From assembly GCA_016711925.1 (NCBI GenBank), contig JADJSA010000001.1, positions 992,001-1,056,000 on the forward strand: 64,000 bases of DNA. The letters run 5' to 3'. A program made the translations under genes and the position numbers. The stretch's first letter is position 1; each line of letters opens with the position of its first letter. The stretch is from Candidatus Methylophosphatis haderslevensis. Its GTDB lineage: Bacteria; Pseudomonadota; Gammaproteobacteria; Burkholderiales; Rhodocyclaceae. The notes below the pieces were generated by a model that worked only from the letters and a program-made list of their open reading frames with translations, was not told the origin of the DNA and made no database searches. Below are positions 1 through 8,343 of the stretch, in pieces.

Positions 1-171
1 CAGCGACGAATCGCTGCCGATCGAGTCGATCGCCGCCTGCAGTTGGCCGAGCAGGTCGACCGACAGGGCGTTGAACTGCAGCGGCCGGTTGAGCGTGAGC
101 CGGGCGATGCCATCGCGATCTTCGCGCAGCAGCAGCGGCTGCGCGGTGGACTCTTTCACCTTATCGTCCAT
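1..171 (-). CDS. enoyl-CoA hydratase/isomerase (crotonase family), N-terminal fragment
   Basis: Only the first 57 codons are inside the window; the rest lies beyond position 1. The start ATG is at 171. The fragment contains the crotonase N-terminal pattern: a run ending in GIARLTLNRP, then FNALS (the usual NALS stretch) and a helix with LLGQLQAAIDSIGSD. Crotonases hydrate or isomerise enoyl-CoA thioesters, typically in fatty-acid or amino-acid beta-oxidation. It starts 8 bases after the stop of the acyl-CoA ligase gene on the same strand, so the two are probably co-transcribed and act on the same acyl-CoA. The exact substrate cannot be told from this fragment. Confidence 0.75.
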   Translation of the reverse strand, partial: MDDKVKESTAQPLLLREDRDGIARLTLNRPLQFNALSVDLLGQLQAAIDSIGSDSSL

Positions 172-179
172 GATTGCGC

Positions 180-1820
180 CTAGTCGATGGCCGAGGTGCT
201 CTTGGCACGCTCGCGCAGCACGTACTTCTGGATCTTGCCGGTCGAAGTTTTGGGAATCGGCCCGAACACCACCCGCTTGGGCGCCTTGAAGCGCGCCAGA
301 TGCTGCCGGCAATGTTCGATCAGTTCGGCCTCGGTTGCGCTCTTGCCTTCCTTGAGTTCTACATAGGCGCACGGCACCTCGCCCCATTTCGGATCGGGTA
401 GCGCGACCACCGCGGCGGCAATCACCGACGGGTGGCGATACAGCACATCCTCGACCTCGATCGACGAGATGTTCTCGCCGCCGGAAATGATGACGTCCTT
501 GGAGCGGTCCTTGATCTTGACGTAGCCATCCGGATGCAACACTGCCAGATCGCCGGTGTGGTACCAGCCGCCGCGGAAGGCCTCCTCGGTCGCGCTCGGG
601 TTCTTCAGGTAGCCCTTCATCGTGATGTTGCCGCGGAACATGATCTCGCCCATGGTCTCGCCGTCACGCGGCACCGGCTCCATGGTCAGCGGATCCATCA
701 CCGTGATGCCTTCCTGCAGGTGGTAGCGCACCCCCTGGCGGCCGTTCAGGCGCACCTGCTCCTCGATCGGCAGTTCCTCCCACTCGGGTTGCTTGGCGCA
801 CACCGAGGCCGGACCATAGGTTTCGGTCAAACCGTAGACGTGGGTGATGTCGAAGCCGATGCGCTGCATGCCTTCGATGACGGCGGCCGGCGGCGGCGCC
901 GCGGCGATCAGCGCGCTGACCTTGTGATTGATGCCGGCGCGCATTTCGTCGGGCGCATTGAGCAGCATCGCGTGCACGATCGGCGCCCCGCAGTAGTGAG
1001 TGACGCCGTGTTCGCGGATGGCATCGAACACCGGCTTGGCCTCGACCCGGCGCAGGCAGACGTTGGTGCCGGCGTTGGCCGCCATGGTCCAGGGAAAGCA
1101 CCAGCCGTTGCAGTGGAACATCGGCAGCGTCCACAGATAGACCGAGTGCGGCCGCATGCCCCAGGAGACGATGTTCGACACGGCATTCAGATAGGCGCCA
1201 CGGTGGTGATAGACGACGCCTTTGGGATTGCCGGTGGTACCCGAGGTGTAGTTAAGCGAAATTGCGTCCCACTCGTCGTCCGGCGCCTGCCAGGCATAGT
1301 TGGTGTCGCCGGCGGCGATGAAGCGCTCGTAGTCGATCGAACCCAGCCGCTCGCCGGGGCCGGTGTACTCGGGGTCGTCCACGCCGACCACCAGGATCGG
1401 CCGCTCGATCGACGCCAGCGCCTTGGACACCATCGGCGAGAACTCGCGATCGACCAGCAACACCTTCGCTTCGCCATGGTTGAGCATGAAGCCGATCGCC
1501 TCGGCATCGAGCCGCGTGTTGAGCGTGTTGAGCACCGCGCCGCACATCGGCACGCCGAAGTGCGCTTCGTACATCTCCGGCGTGTTGTTGAGCAACGCGG
1601 CGACGGTGTGGCCCTTGCCGATGCCGCGCTGGGCCAGCGCCGAAGCCAGCCGCCTGGCGCGCGCATAAGTCTGCGCCCAGGTGTAACGGCGCGCCCCGTG
1701 CACGACCGCCAGCCGGTCGGGATAAACCTCGGCCGAGCGCTGGATGAACGACAGCGGCGTGAGCACCGCGTAGTTGGCCGGCGTCTTGTCCAGCCCAAAC
1801 GAATACGGATTGGTTTCCAT
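180..1820 (-). CDS. AMP-dependent acyl-CoA synthetase/ligase
   Basis: A 546-residue member of the ANL (acyl-CoA synthetase) superfamily: it adenylates a carboxylic acid and transfers it to CoA. Visible motifs are the P-loop YTSGTTGNPKG (191-201), YGLTETYGP (329-337), the TGD motif in WYHTGD (419-424), the hinge KIKDRSKDVIISGGENIS (435-452) and the C-terminal catalytic lysine region PKTSTGKIQK. Full family length. The N-terminus (NPYSFGLDKTPANYAVLTPLSF) and CNGW near 237-240 resemble medium-chain / methylthiopropionate-type ligases (DmdB-like), but the substrate is not certain. It precedes an enoyl-CoA hydratase gene by 8 bases, so a short activation-plus-oxidation operon is likely. Confidence 0.88.
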   Translation of the reverse strand: METNPYSFGLDKTPANYAVLTPLSFIQRSAEVYPDRLAVVHGARRYTWAQTYARARRLASALAQRGIGKGHTVAALLNNTPEMYEAHFGVPMCGAVLNTLNTRLDAEAIGFMLNHGEAKVLLVDREFSPMVSKALASIERPILVVGVDDPEYTGPGERLGSIDYERFIAAGDTNYAWQAPDDEWDAISLNYTSGTTGNPKGVVYHHRGAYLNAVSNIVSWGMRPHSVYLWTLPMFHCNGWCFPWTMAANAGTNVCLRRVEAKPVFDAIREHGVTHYCGAPIVHAMLLNAPDEMRAGINHKVSALIAAAPPPAAVIEGMQRIGFDITHVYGLTETYGPASVCAKQPEWEELPIEEQVRLNGRQGVRYHLQEGITVMDPLTMEPVPRDGETMGEIMFRGNITMKGYLKNPSATEEAFRGGWYHTGDLAVLHPDGYVKIKDRSKDVIISGGENISSIEVEDVLYRHPSVIAAAVVALPDPKWGEVPCAYVELKEGKSATEAELIEHCRQHLARFKAPKRVVFGPIPKTSTGKIQKYVLRERAKSTSAID

Positions 1821-1880
1821 CTCTCCTCCTCATGATGCCGACAGTGCCAAGTGCCTGCCGGGCGTTCTCGCGGGCGCCAG

Positions 1881-1916
1881 GCAATGCCCTGGAACCCGCA
1901 TGGATACTGGGCCTTG
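1881..1916 (-). repeat. REP-like intergenic repeat, copy 1
   Basis: Minus-strand copy of the dispersed repeat; its core CCGCATGGATA (1896-1906) is the reverse complement of TATCCATGCGG. It is followed on the minus strand by GGTTCCAGGGCAT, allowing a CATGC...GCAT hairpin. It lies in the 188-base gap between the acyl-CoA ligase start (1820) and the auxiliary lipoprotein stop (2009), where I see no gene. Confidence 0.6.
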
Positions 1917-2008
1917 GAGCATCGTCCGGGGGCGGCTGCGGCGCCTTGCCGGCCAACCGCCGCCCGCCGTTGCGCCCACCGCTGCGCCATCCGCGGCCGC
2001 GTACCCGC

Positions 2009-2677
2009 TCAGTTTGCCCGACAACGCGCCGCGTTGGCCACTCCAGTTGCCGAATCGCCGCCCGCCGCGTCGAGCCAGTCGCGAATTGCGCCGGCCACAT
2101 CGCCGGTTGCGCCAGCCAGCGCCGCGACCCCGCCGCGCGCATCGGCGCTTGGCGCCGGCCGGCTGGTGCGAAATGCCTTGCGCGCGACCGGAACGTCGGC
2201 GCGACCAAGCAGCAGCGCCGCGCGCAGTTCGATCACGCCGCTGCTCGACTGCGCCGAATCGAACACCTGCACGAATTCATCCACTTCGATCTGCAGCCTG
2301 CAGGGGCCGGGCGCCCCGCGCGATTCTGCGCCGGACAACTGCCGGCGCAGAGCCTGCTGCAACAGTTCCGGCGGCGGCGCCACCCAGCGGCTCTCGATAA
2401 AGCTGGCGCGCCGCGCCGGGTCGGCATAGGCGAGCCGGTATTGCATGGCCGGCGCGTCGAGCCAGGTCGGCGCCAAGACATCGACGCTGCGCAGCGCGAT
2501 GGCCCGCGGGGTCGAACCGGCCGGACCGGCCGCCTCGCCGCCGGCAAGATCGAAATACGCCAAGTCCGTCCGCCCGCCCTTGCCGCCCACTTCGAGGTTG
2601 ATGCAGCCGGCCAGCAGCAAGCCGGCACAGGCGCCCGCCGCCAATCGAAGCATGCCGTTACGGATGCGCCGGAACAC
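2009..2677 (-). CDS. ABC-type transport auxiliary lipoprotein (PqiC/ABC_trans_aux family)
   Basis: A 222-residue predicted lipoprotein: basic start (FRRIR), hydrophobic stretch, lipobox LAGC with the acylated Cys at residue 25. The mature part has features of the ABC_trans_aux family: YFDLAGG near the start, a QYRLAYADPARRASFIESRWVAPPPELLQQAL segment, and VDEFVQVFD in the middle. Proteins of this family are outer-membrane-facing partners of MCE/MlaD transporters. The GTG start at 2677 lies right after the MCE gene stop (2680), so it closes the transporter operon. An ATG at 2653 would give a very short signal peptide and is less likely. Confidence 0.8.
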   Translation of the reverse strand: MFRRIRNGMLRLAAGACAGLLLAGCINLEVGGKGGRTDLAYFDLAGGEAAGPAGSTPRAIALRSVDVLAPTWLDAPAMQYRLAYADPARRASFIESRWVAPPPELLQQALRRQLSGAESRGAPGPCRLQIEVDEFVQVFDSAQSSSGVIELRAALLLGRADVPVARKAFRTSRPAPSADARGGVAALAGATGDVAGAIRDWLDAAGGDSATGVANAARCRAN

Positions 2678-2679
2678 CG

Positions 2680-3621
2680 CTAGCGCGCCACCGCGAAGCC
2701 GGCCTCGCCCGGCCCGGGCGGTCCGGCCGGCCGGCCCAGCAAGGCTTGCTGCGGCGAGCGTTCCAGATCGGCGAGCAGGCGCGACAACTGGCGCGAATTG
2801 GTCGACAGATCGTGCAGCAAGGCGTTGAGCCGCGGCAGCGAGGTGCCGGCGAACTCGCCACCGACCTCGCCGCTGATCGATTCCAGCCGCTTGCCGATCG
2901 CCTGCATGCCGGCCACCAGTTCGCGCGTTTCCTTGAGCAGCGGCCCGGTCTCGCGGCCCGCCCGATCGAGATGGGCGATCAGGCTCGCCATTCGTTCGGC
3001 ATTGTGCGGGCTGGCGAAGCGGCGGATTGCGGCGATGGTCTCGGGCATCTGCTTGAGCGACTTGCCGGCTTCGGCGCTGGCAAGCTCGAGCGCGGCTAGG
3101 GTATTGCCGAGGCTCTCGATGTTGTCCGGGCTGAGCAGCGTATTGGCGCGCCGCGCGAGTTCCTTGACCTGCGCCAGCGTCCCCGCCAGTTCGTCGCCGG
3201 CGGTATCGAAGGTGGATGAGCGCAAGGCGATTCGCGGCACCTCGTCCTGGCGTTCAGGCAGCGGCGTGCCATCCTTGCCGCTGTCGGACAACTCGACGAA
3301 GGCCAGGCCGGTGACGCCCTGCATCTTGACCTCGGCCGTGGTGGCCGTGGTGATCGGCAGCCAGTCTTCCACGCTCACCGTCACCAGGATCAGGCGCGGG
3401 TCGTTGCCATCGATGGTGATGCGATCGACCTTGCCCGAACGGATGCCGCGAAAGCGCACCTGCGCCTGCGAGGCCAGGCCGCTGATGCTGCGCTCCGATA
3501 CCAGTTGCAACTGCCGCGTGTCGCTGCGCTTGCCCGAAAACCACCATACGGCCGTCATCGCGCCGAGCGCGAGCAAGAGCGTGAACAACCCGGCGGCGAT
3601 GGCGTGTGCCCGGTTTTCCAT
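2680..3621 (-). CDS. MlaD-family (MCE domain) substrate-binding protein
   Basis: A 313-residue protein with one N-terminal transmembrane anchor (AIAAGLFTLLLALGAMTAVWWFSG) followed by an MCE domain (VRFRGIRSGKVDRITID... VKMQGVTGLAFVELSDSG) and a long helical tail. MCE proteins are periplasmic carriers of phospholipid or other lipids between membranes, working with a MlaE/MlaF-type ABC transporter. The ATG at 3621 is chosen; a TTG seven codons upstream (3642) has no better ribosome site. It sits between the ATPase gene (stop at 3650) and the auxiliary lipoprotein. The set resembles Mla/Pqi-like lipid transport but lacks recognisable mlaC, so the transported lipid is unknown. Confidence 0.86.
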   Translation of the reverse strand: MENRAHAIAAGLFTLLLALGAMTAVWWFSGKRSDTRQLQLVSERSISGLASQAQVRFRGIRSGKVDRITIDGNDPRLILVTVSVEDWLPITTATTAEVKMQGVTGLAFVELSDSGKDGTPLPERQDEVPRIALRSSTFDTAGDELAGTLAQVKELARRANTLLSPDNIESLGNTLAALELASAEAGKSLKQMPETIAAIRRFASPHNAERMASLIAHLDRAGRETGPLLKETRELVAGMQAIGKRLESISGEVGGEFAGTSLPRLNALLHDLSTNSRQLSRLLADLERSPQQALLGRPAGPPGPGEAGFAVAR

Positions 3622-3649
3622 CAGCGCAAGGCGGCCGCGCAAATCGCCG

Positions 3650-4429
3650 TCACGACCCCGCCCCTCCCCGCTGCAAGGCGATCCGGCTGCGCCGCGAGCC
3701 GAAGAAGCCGCTTATGAAAGGGTGATCGATCTGCATGATGGCGTCCAGAGAACCATGCGCGAGTATACGCCGCTCGGCCAGCACGGCAACGTGCGCCGCC
3801 AGTGCGGCCAGGGTATCGAGGTCGTGGGTGACCAGCACGACCGTCAGCCCGAGTTCGGCGTGCAACTGCTTGATCAGCGTGACGAAGGCTTCGGCGCGAT
3901 CCGGGTCGAGACCGGCAGTGGGCTCGTCGAGCAGCAGCAGTTCCGGCTCCAGCACCAGGGCGCGGGCCAGCCCGACGCGCTTGACCATCCCGCCGGACAA
4001 CTCGGACGGCATGCACGCCCCGTCGGCCGCCTGCAGTTCGACCTGGGCGAGCTTCAGATGCACCAGATCGCGGATCAAATCCGCATCGAGCAGCCGCAAC
4101 TCGCGCAGCGGAAAGGCCACGTTCTCGAACACCGTCAGCGCCGAGAACAACGCGCCCTGCTGGAACAGCATGCCGAAGCGCCGGCGCAGCGCACGGTCGG
4201 CCACCACATCGCCGGAATACAGCGGCTCGCCAAACAGCCTGACGCTGCCCTCGCTTGGCCGCGTCAGGCCGTTGAAGTGGCGCAGCAAGGTGGTCTTGCC
4301 GGAACCGGAACCGCCGACCAGGGCGAGCACCTCGCCGCGCTCGACCACCAGATCGAGCCCGCGATGCACCCAGTTGGAACCGAAACAGGTGCCGACCCCG
4401 CTGGCTTCGATGACCGGTGAATCCTCCAT
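3650..4429 (-). CDS. MlaF-type ABC transporter ATP-binding protein
   Basis: A 259-residue ABC ATPase that powers the adjacent MlaE-type permease. Walker A is GGSGSGKTT, the signature is ELSGGMVKRVGLARAL, Walker B LLLLDEPTAGLD, with the switch histidine in VTHDLDT. The GGM in the signature is typical of the Mla/Ttg2 ATPase family rather than of importers. Its ATG overlaps the permease stop by one base (TGATG at 4427-4431), a sign of translational coupling. Cytoplasmic, peripheral to the inner membrane. Confidence 0.9.
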   Translation of the reverse strand: MEDSPVIEASGVGTCFGSNWVHRGLDLVVERGEVLALVGGSGSGKTTLLRHFNGLTRPSEGSVRLFGEPLYSGDVVADRALRRRFGMLFQQGALFSALTVFENVAFPLRELRLLDADLIRDLVHLKLAQVELQAADGACMPSELSGGMVKRVGLARALVLEPELLLLDEPTAGLDPDRAEAFVTLIKQLHAELGLTVVLVTHDLDTLAALAAHVAVLAERRILAHGSLDAIMQIDHPFISGFFGSRRSRIALQRGGAGS

Positions 4430-5538
4430 CAGCCGACACCGATCCGGCGGGTGGCGATGGCGAACAGCGCATCGGCCAGGATCACCACGGTGATCCCGGT
4501 CACCACCGAGCGCGTCGTGCTGGACGACAGGCTCTCGGTGTTCGGCTTCACCTGCAGGCCGAAGTGACAGGCGAGCAGCGCGATCAGAAAGCCGAACACC
4601 AGACCCTTGGCCAGTCCGATCCAGACGTTGGCCACCGGCACGACCTTGGGCAGGGTCTCGATGAAAAAGCCGTAGGCAAGGTCCACCTGGATCTGCGCCG
4701 CCACCATCCCGCCGACCAGCGCCACGGCGGAGGTCCACGCGGTGATCAGGGGCATCGCAATGGCCAGCGCCAGCACCTTGGGAAACACCAGGCGCAGCGA
4801 GCGCGAAACGCCCATCGTCGCCAGCGCGTCGATCTCCTCGGTGACGCGCATGACGCCGAGCTGGGCGGTCATCGCCGACCCGGAGCGCCCGGCCACCAGC
4901 ACCGCCACCAGTACCGGACCGAGTTCGCGGATGATGCCTATGCCGAGCAGATTGACGATATAGACGTCGGCGCCGAAACGGTTGAGCTGCAGCGCCGAGA
5001 GGTAGGACAGCACCACGCCGATCAGAAACGCGACCAGCGAGGTGACCGGCAGCGCGCACGCGCCGGCCTTGTAGAGATTCGCCGAGATCTCCCGCCACGG
5101 CGTATCGCCGGGGTGGCGCAGCAGGTGGCCGGCATCGAGCACCAGGCGCCCGAGCAGCGCGACCACGCCGAGCAGGTTGCGCCAGAACGACTGGGCGAGT
5201 TCGCCGAGGCCGACCAGCCAGGCCAGCGGATCGCGCGGCGCGTCCGCCGCCGCCGGCCGTTCCACGGCAACGATGCGCTCGAACACCGCGCGCCGTTCGT
5301 CAGGCAGCGCGATGCTTGCCGGGAATCGGCCGCCCCAGGCGTGCCACAGCATCGACGCCCCGACCGAATCGATGCGCTCGATCGCCGTCAGGTCCCAGCC
5401 CAGGTCGCGGCCTTGCGCGGCGAGTTCGCCGGCCAACTGCGCGTAGCAGGGCGCGATCTCCGCCAGCGTCCACCTGCCCGAGAGAATCACTCGTCCTGCG
5501 GCGGCCTCGTCGGCGTGCGAGATCCGCGGCGGCTGCAT
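4429..5538 (-). CDS. MlaE-family ABC permease with N-terminal STAS-like domain
   Basis: A 369-residue fusion. Residues 1 to about 100 look like a STAS/MlaB-type domain (GRVILSGRWTLAEI... DLTAIERIDSVGASML), and the rest is the MlaE permease with the family stretch RSGSAMTAQLGVMRVTEEIDAL and several membrane helices. In E. coli the STAS protein MlaB is separate; fusion onto the permease is a recurring arrangement in betaproteobacteria. The ATG at 5538 lies 8 bases downstream of the repaired ppx stop (5546). Part of the operon ppx > permease > ATPase > MCE > lipoprotein. Confidence 0.87.
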   Translation of the reverse strand: MQPPRISHADEAAAGRVILSGRWTLAEIAPCYAQLAGELAAQGRDLGWDLTAIERIDSVGASMLWHAWGGRFPASIALPDERRAVFERIVAVERPAAADAPRDPLAWLVGLGELAQSFWRNLLGVVALLGRLVLDAGHLLRHPGDTPWREISANLYKAGACALPVTSLVAFLIGVVLSYLSALQLNRFGADVYIVNLLGIGIIRELGPVLVAVLVAGRSGSAMTAQLGVMRVTEEIDALATMGVSRSLRLVFPKVLALAIAMPLITAWTSAVALVGGMVAAQIQVDLAYGFFIETLPKVVPVANVWIGLAKGLVFGFLIALLACHFGLQVKPNTESLSSSTTRSVVTGITVVILADALFAIATRRIGVG

Positions 5539-5545
5539 GCGCGGA

Positions 5546-7056
5546 TCAGCGTGCGCTGCGCCGCGCACTTCCTTCGCGCGGAGCGCGCACGCGCAGGCTC
5601 TTGCCGACGCCCGCCCATTGCCGCTCCTCTTCCTGCAGCGCGGCAGCGGTCAGCGGCGAGGCTTCGAGCCACTCGCCCGGCGCCTCGACGACGAATCCGC
5701 CGAGTCCGCATGCACCGACAGCGGCGGAACCGGCGAATCGTCGCGCGCCCGGTTGAGCAGCACCGCCAGGCGCAGGCAGAAGATCAGTTTCCAGTCCTGG
5801 CTGTCCGGCGCCAGCGCCTGCACCCGCTCGAGTTTGCCGCGATGGGCGAGAACGATGCGCGCCAGCCGCCCCTGGTCCATGCGCGAGAAGCCCGGCATGT
5901 CGGCATTGGCGAGGATGTAGGCGCTGTGCTTGTGGTAACTGGAATGCGCCACCGAGATGCCGACCTCGTGCAGGTGGGCGGCCCAGTCGAGCATGCGCGC
6001 ATCGGCGTCCTCGCCCGCATCGGCCTGCGGATCGAGTTGCAGGAAAAGCGCGCGCGAGGTTTCGGCGACGCGCTGCGCCTGCCCGGCCTCCACCTGGTAG
6101 CGGCGGACGAACTCGACCACGCTCGAATCGCGCAGATCGTGATGGTGGTAGCGGCCGAGCAGGTCGTAGAGCACGCCCAGACGCAGCGCGCCTTCGGAGA
6201 ACGTCATGCGCTCGATGTCCAGTTCCTTGAACACCGCCGACATGATGGCGAAACCGCCGGGCAGCACCGGAATCCGGTCGGCGCGCAGACCGGCCAGTTG
6301 CAGCTTTTGCATGCTGCCGGCGCGCAACATGTGGCCACGCAGGGCTTCGAGCCCCTCGCGCGTGATGTCGCCGGTGGCAAAGCCGTTGAGTTCGAGCAGA
6401 TCGACCAGCGCCTTGGCGGTTCCCGAGGAGCCGACCGCCGCCTCCCAGCCGGTTTCGCGAAAGCTGTGGACGATGGCGTGCAGTTCGGTCCGTGCGGCCA
6501 GTTCCGCTTCTTTCATGCCGCGCTTGTCGATGCGTCCGTCGGGAAAGAAGCGCGAGGTGAAGCCGACGCAGCCCATGTACAGCGATTCGAGTTCGAGCGG
6601 CTCGAAACTGCGGCCGATGATGAACTCGGTCGAGCCGCCGCCGATATCGACCACCAACTGCTGCAGCTTCGGGTCCGGCAGCGTGTGGGCCACGCCGACA
6701 TAAATCAGTCGCGCCTCTTCGCGTCCGGCGATCACTTCGATCGGGAAGCCGAGCGCCGCTTCGGCCTGCAGCAGGAATTGCGGCGCGTTCTTGGCCACCC
6801 GCAGGGTGTTGGTGGCCACCGCGCGCACCGCACCCGGCGCGAACCCGCGCAGGCGTTCGGCGAACTTGCGCAACGCGTCCACCCCGCGCTGTTGGGAGGC
6901 CGAGTCGAGCAGCTTCTGCGAGGTAAGGCCGGCGGCCAGGCGCACCGACTCCTTGAGCCCATCCAGCGGATAGATCTGGTCGTCCACCACCCGGCCGACC
7001 TGCAGCCGGAAGCTGTTCGAACCGAGGTCGACGGCCGCGATCAGTTCGTATCCCAT
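5546..7056 (-). pseudogene. ppx: exopolyphosphatase (Ppx/GppA family), C-terminus frameshifted
   Basis: Ppx/GppA phosphatases release phosphate from polyphosphate or pppGpp. The frame starting at ATG 7056 has the family's sugar-kinase fold motifs: AAVDLGSNSFRL, EEARLIYVGV, VDIGGGSTEFIIG, VGSSGTAKA and the HD-like LHEVGISVAHSSYHKHSAYIL. After PVPPLSVHA (near 5711) it runs into an unrelated tail ending at 5650. One frame over, FVVEAPGEWLEASPLTAA and the normal family C-terminus continue to a stop at 5546. One missing base near 5708-5716 explains this: either a sequence error or a real truncation of about 50 residues. Without the shift the gene would end 8 bases before the permease gene. Ppx versus GppA cannot be separated with certainty. 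Confidence 0.8.
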
Positions 7057-7191
7057 GTGCTCGCTTGCGTGTGTTCGATCGACCGGCGACCGACAATGCC
7101 CGAAAGAGACTTGCACCCGACAATTCGATTCGCTTGTCGTGGCCGATTCTATCATCGGCCGGCGCCGGCTTCGCCATCCGATGCCCCCACG

Positions 7192-7212
7192 TTGCAACCT
7201 GCAGGCTTGCAA
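7192..7212. promoter_or_regulatory. paired TTGCAA sites in the ppx/BLUF divergent gap
   Basis: Two identical self-palindromic hexamers TTGCAA (7192-7197 and 7207-7212) flank CCTGCAGG inside the 239-base gap between divergent ppx and the BLUF gene. The arrangement looks like a dimeric regulator site, about 85 bases before the BLUF start. No regulator is identified; this is a pattern observation only. Confidence 0.3.
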
Positions 7213-7295
7213 AAATGCCGATTGCGATGTCTGATGCGTGGTGGCCGCAATCCGCCGCGGCTGCGTCATGCCAATCAGCGCGAGGGAGAATCGAA

Positions 7296-7721
7296 ATGCC
7301 GTTTCAGATCATGTACTCCTCCCAGGCGAGCGCGCCGATGTCGGTCGGCGCGCTCCAGGAGATTCTGGCCGACGCGCGCGTCGGCAACGTGTTGCACAAC
7401 GTCACCGGCGCGCTGGTCTATGTCGACGGGGTGTTCTTCCAGATCCTCGAAGGCGACGCCGGCGTGGTGCGCAAGCTGATGGCCAGTATCGCGGCCGATG
7501 CGCGGCATCACTCGGTCAAGGTCTTCCACGAGGCCGAGGTCGACGCCCGCCTCTTCGAGTCATGGCGCATGGCCTACCTGAGCCCGACAGCCGGACAGAT
7601 GGCGGCCTGGGCCGGACTGCCGGGCGCGACCACCATCGACGCGCTGCTGCGCGACCTCGAGCGCGATCCTCAGCGCCCGCCGCAGGTTCTGCTCAACATG
7701 CTCAAGGCGCTGGCGCAGTAA
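7296..7721 (+). CDS. BLUF-domain blue-light photoreceptor
   Basis: A 141-residue protein made almost only of a BLUF domain, which binds FAD non-covalently and senses blue light. The key residues of the family are present: Tyr7 (IMYSSQA), Asn31 (VGNVLHN), Gln49 (VFFQILEGD), and the Trp90/Met92 pair in SWRMAY. The start ATG has a good ribosome site (AGGGAGA). There is no fused output domain, so it must signal through a partner; diguanylate cyclases and phosphodiesterases are frequent partners of such short BLUF proteins, and several are encoded further along. It stands alone between divergent ppx and a convergent HNH gene. Confidence 0.9.
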   Translation: MPFQIMYSSQASAPMSVGALQEILADARVGNVLHNVTGALVYVDGVFFQILEGDAGVVRKLMASIAADARHHSVKVFHEAEVDARLFESWRMAYLSPTAGQMAAWAGLPGATTIDALLRDLERDPQRPPQVLLNMLKALAQ

Positions 7722-7745
7722 CCTCGGCCCGCGCTGGGTCGCAGC

Positions 7746-8075
7746 TCAGCCGCGGCCCTTGAGCAGCGATTTCAGATCGGCGAAGGGCTGGTGCGAGGCC
7801 GCCTTGGGCGCATCGCCGCCCGCGGCAAGCCCGGTGGAATCCAGATACCGCGCGTGTTCGTTGTCGTGGCAATAGAGGCACAGCAACTCCCAGTTGCTGC
7901 CATCGGGCGGATTGTCGTCGTGGTTGTGATTGCGATGATGTACGGTGAGTTGCTGCAGGTTGTCGCGGGTGAATTCGCGCGCGCAGCGGCCGCAGATCCA
8001 CGGATAGATCTTGAGCGCCCGCTCGCGGTAACCCTGCTCGCGCTGCGTCTGGTTGCGTTGTGCCTCGGCGACCAC
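7746..8075 (-). CDS. YajD-family HNH nuclease
   Basis: A 109-residue protein with an HNH fold. Two Cys pairs for zinc (CGRC and CLYC) flank the catalytic stretch TVHHRNHNHDDNPPDGSNWELLCLYCHDNEH, in which the H-N-H residues can be read. This matches the small YajD-type proteins found widely in proteobacteria, whose cellular substrate is not established. A downstream tail (LAAGGDAPKAASHQPFADLKSLLKGRG) is also typical. It is convergent with the BLUF gene, 24 bases apart. Confidence 0.85.
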   Translation of the reverse strand: MVAEAQRNQTQREQGYRERALKIYPWICGRCAREFTRDNLQQLTVHHRNHNHDDNPPDGSNWELLCLYCHDNEHARYLDSTGLAAGGDAPKAASHQPFADLKSLLKGRG

Positions 8076-8240
8076 CCGATCGAGCCGGTCGTGATCCGGT
8101 TTTGCGCATTTGCCCTCACCCGCTTGGTGCGATGTCGGCGTCGATTGTCGCGCGATGCGCGCGGCAGTTCAAATCCACAGATCGCGCTGGGCGCGAGCGG
8201 ACCCGCTTTTCCCCCACGAGCGGCCTGGAAAGCCAGCAAG

Positions 8241-8305
8241 CACGCGGCTCTTTCGGCATGCACCGCGGAGAACGCCTATCCATGCGGTGTTTCGACGTGC
8301 ATGCC
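8241..8305 (+). repeat. REP-like intergenic repeat, copy 2 (two units)
   Basis: Two tandem units lie in the 268-base gap between the HNH gene start and the receiver-phosphatase stop. Unit one at 8241-8263 reads CACGCGGCTCTTTCGGCATG. Unit two has core TATCCATGCGG (8277-8287) and ends TGCATG, which can pair with CATGC in the core. I see no gene in this gap. Confidence 0.6.
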
Positions 8306-8343
8306 GCGAGATCGCCACGCAGCGCGGGGCGCAGGCCGGTCGC

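Noticed and set aside
4417..7479. Very long open frame on the plus strand antisense to the MlaE/ppx genes
   Set aside because: GC-rich antisense shadow: composition is Arg/His/Gln-rich, no domain, and well-supported genes lie on the other strand.
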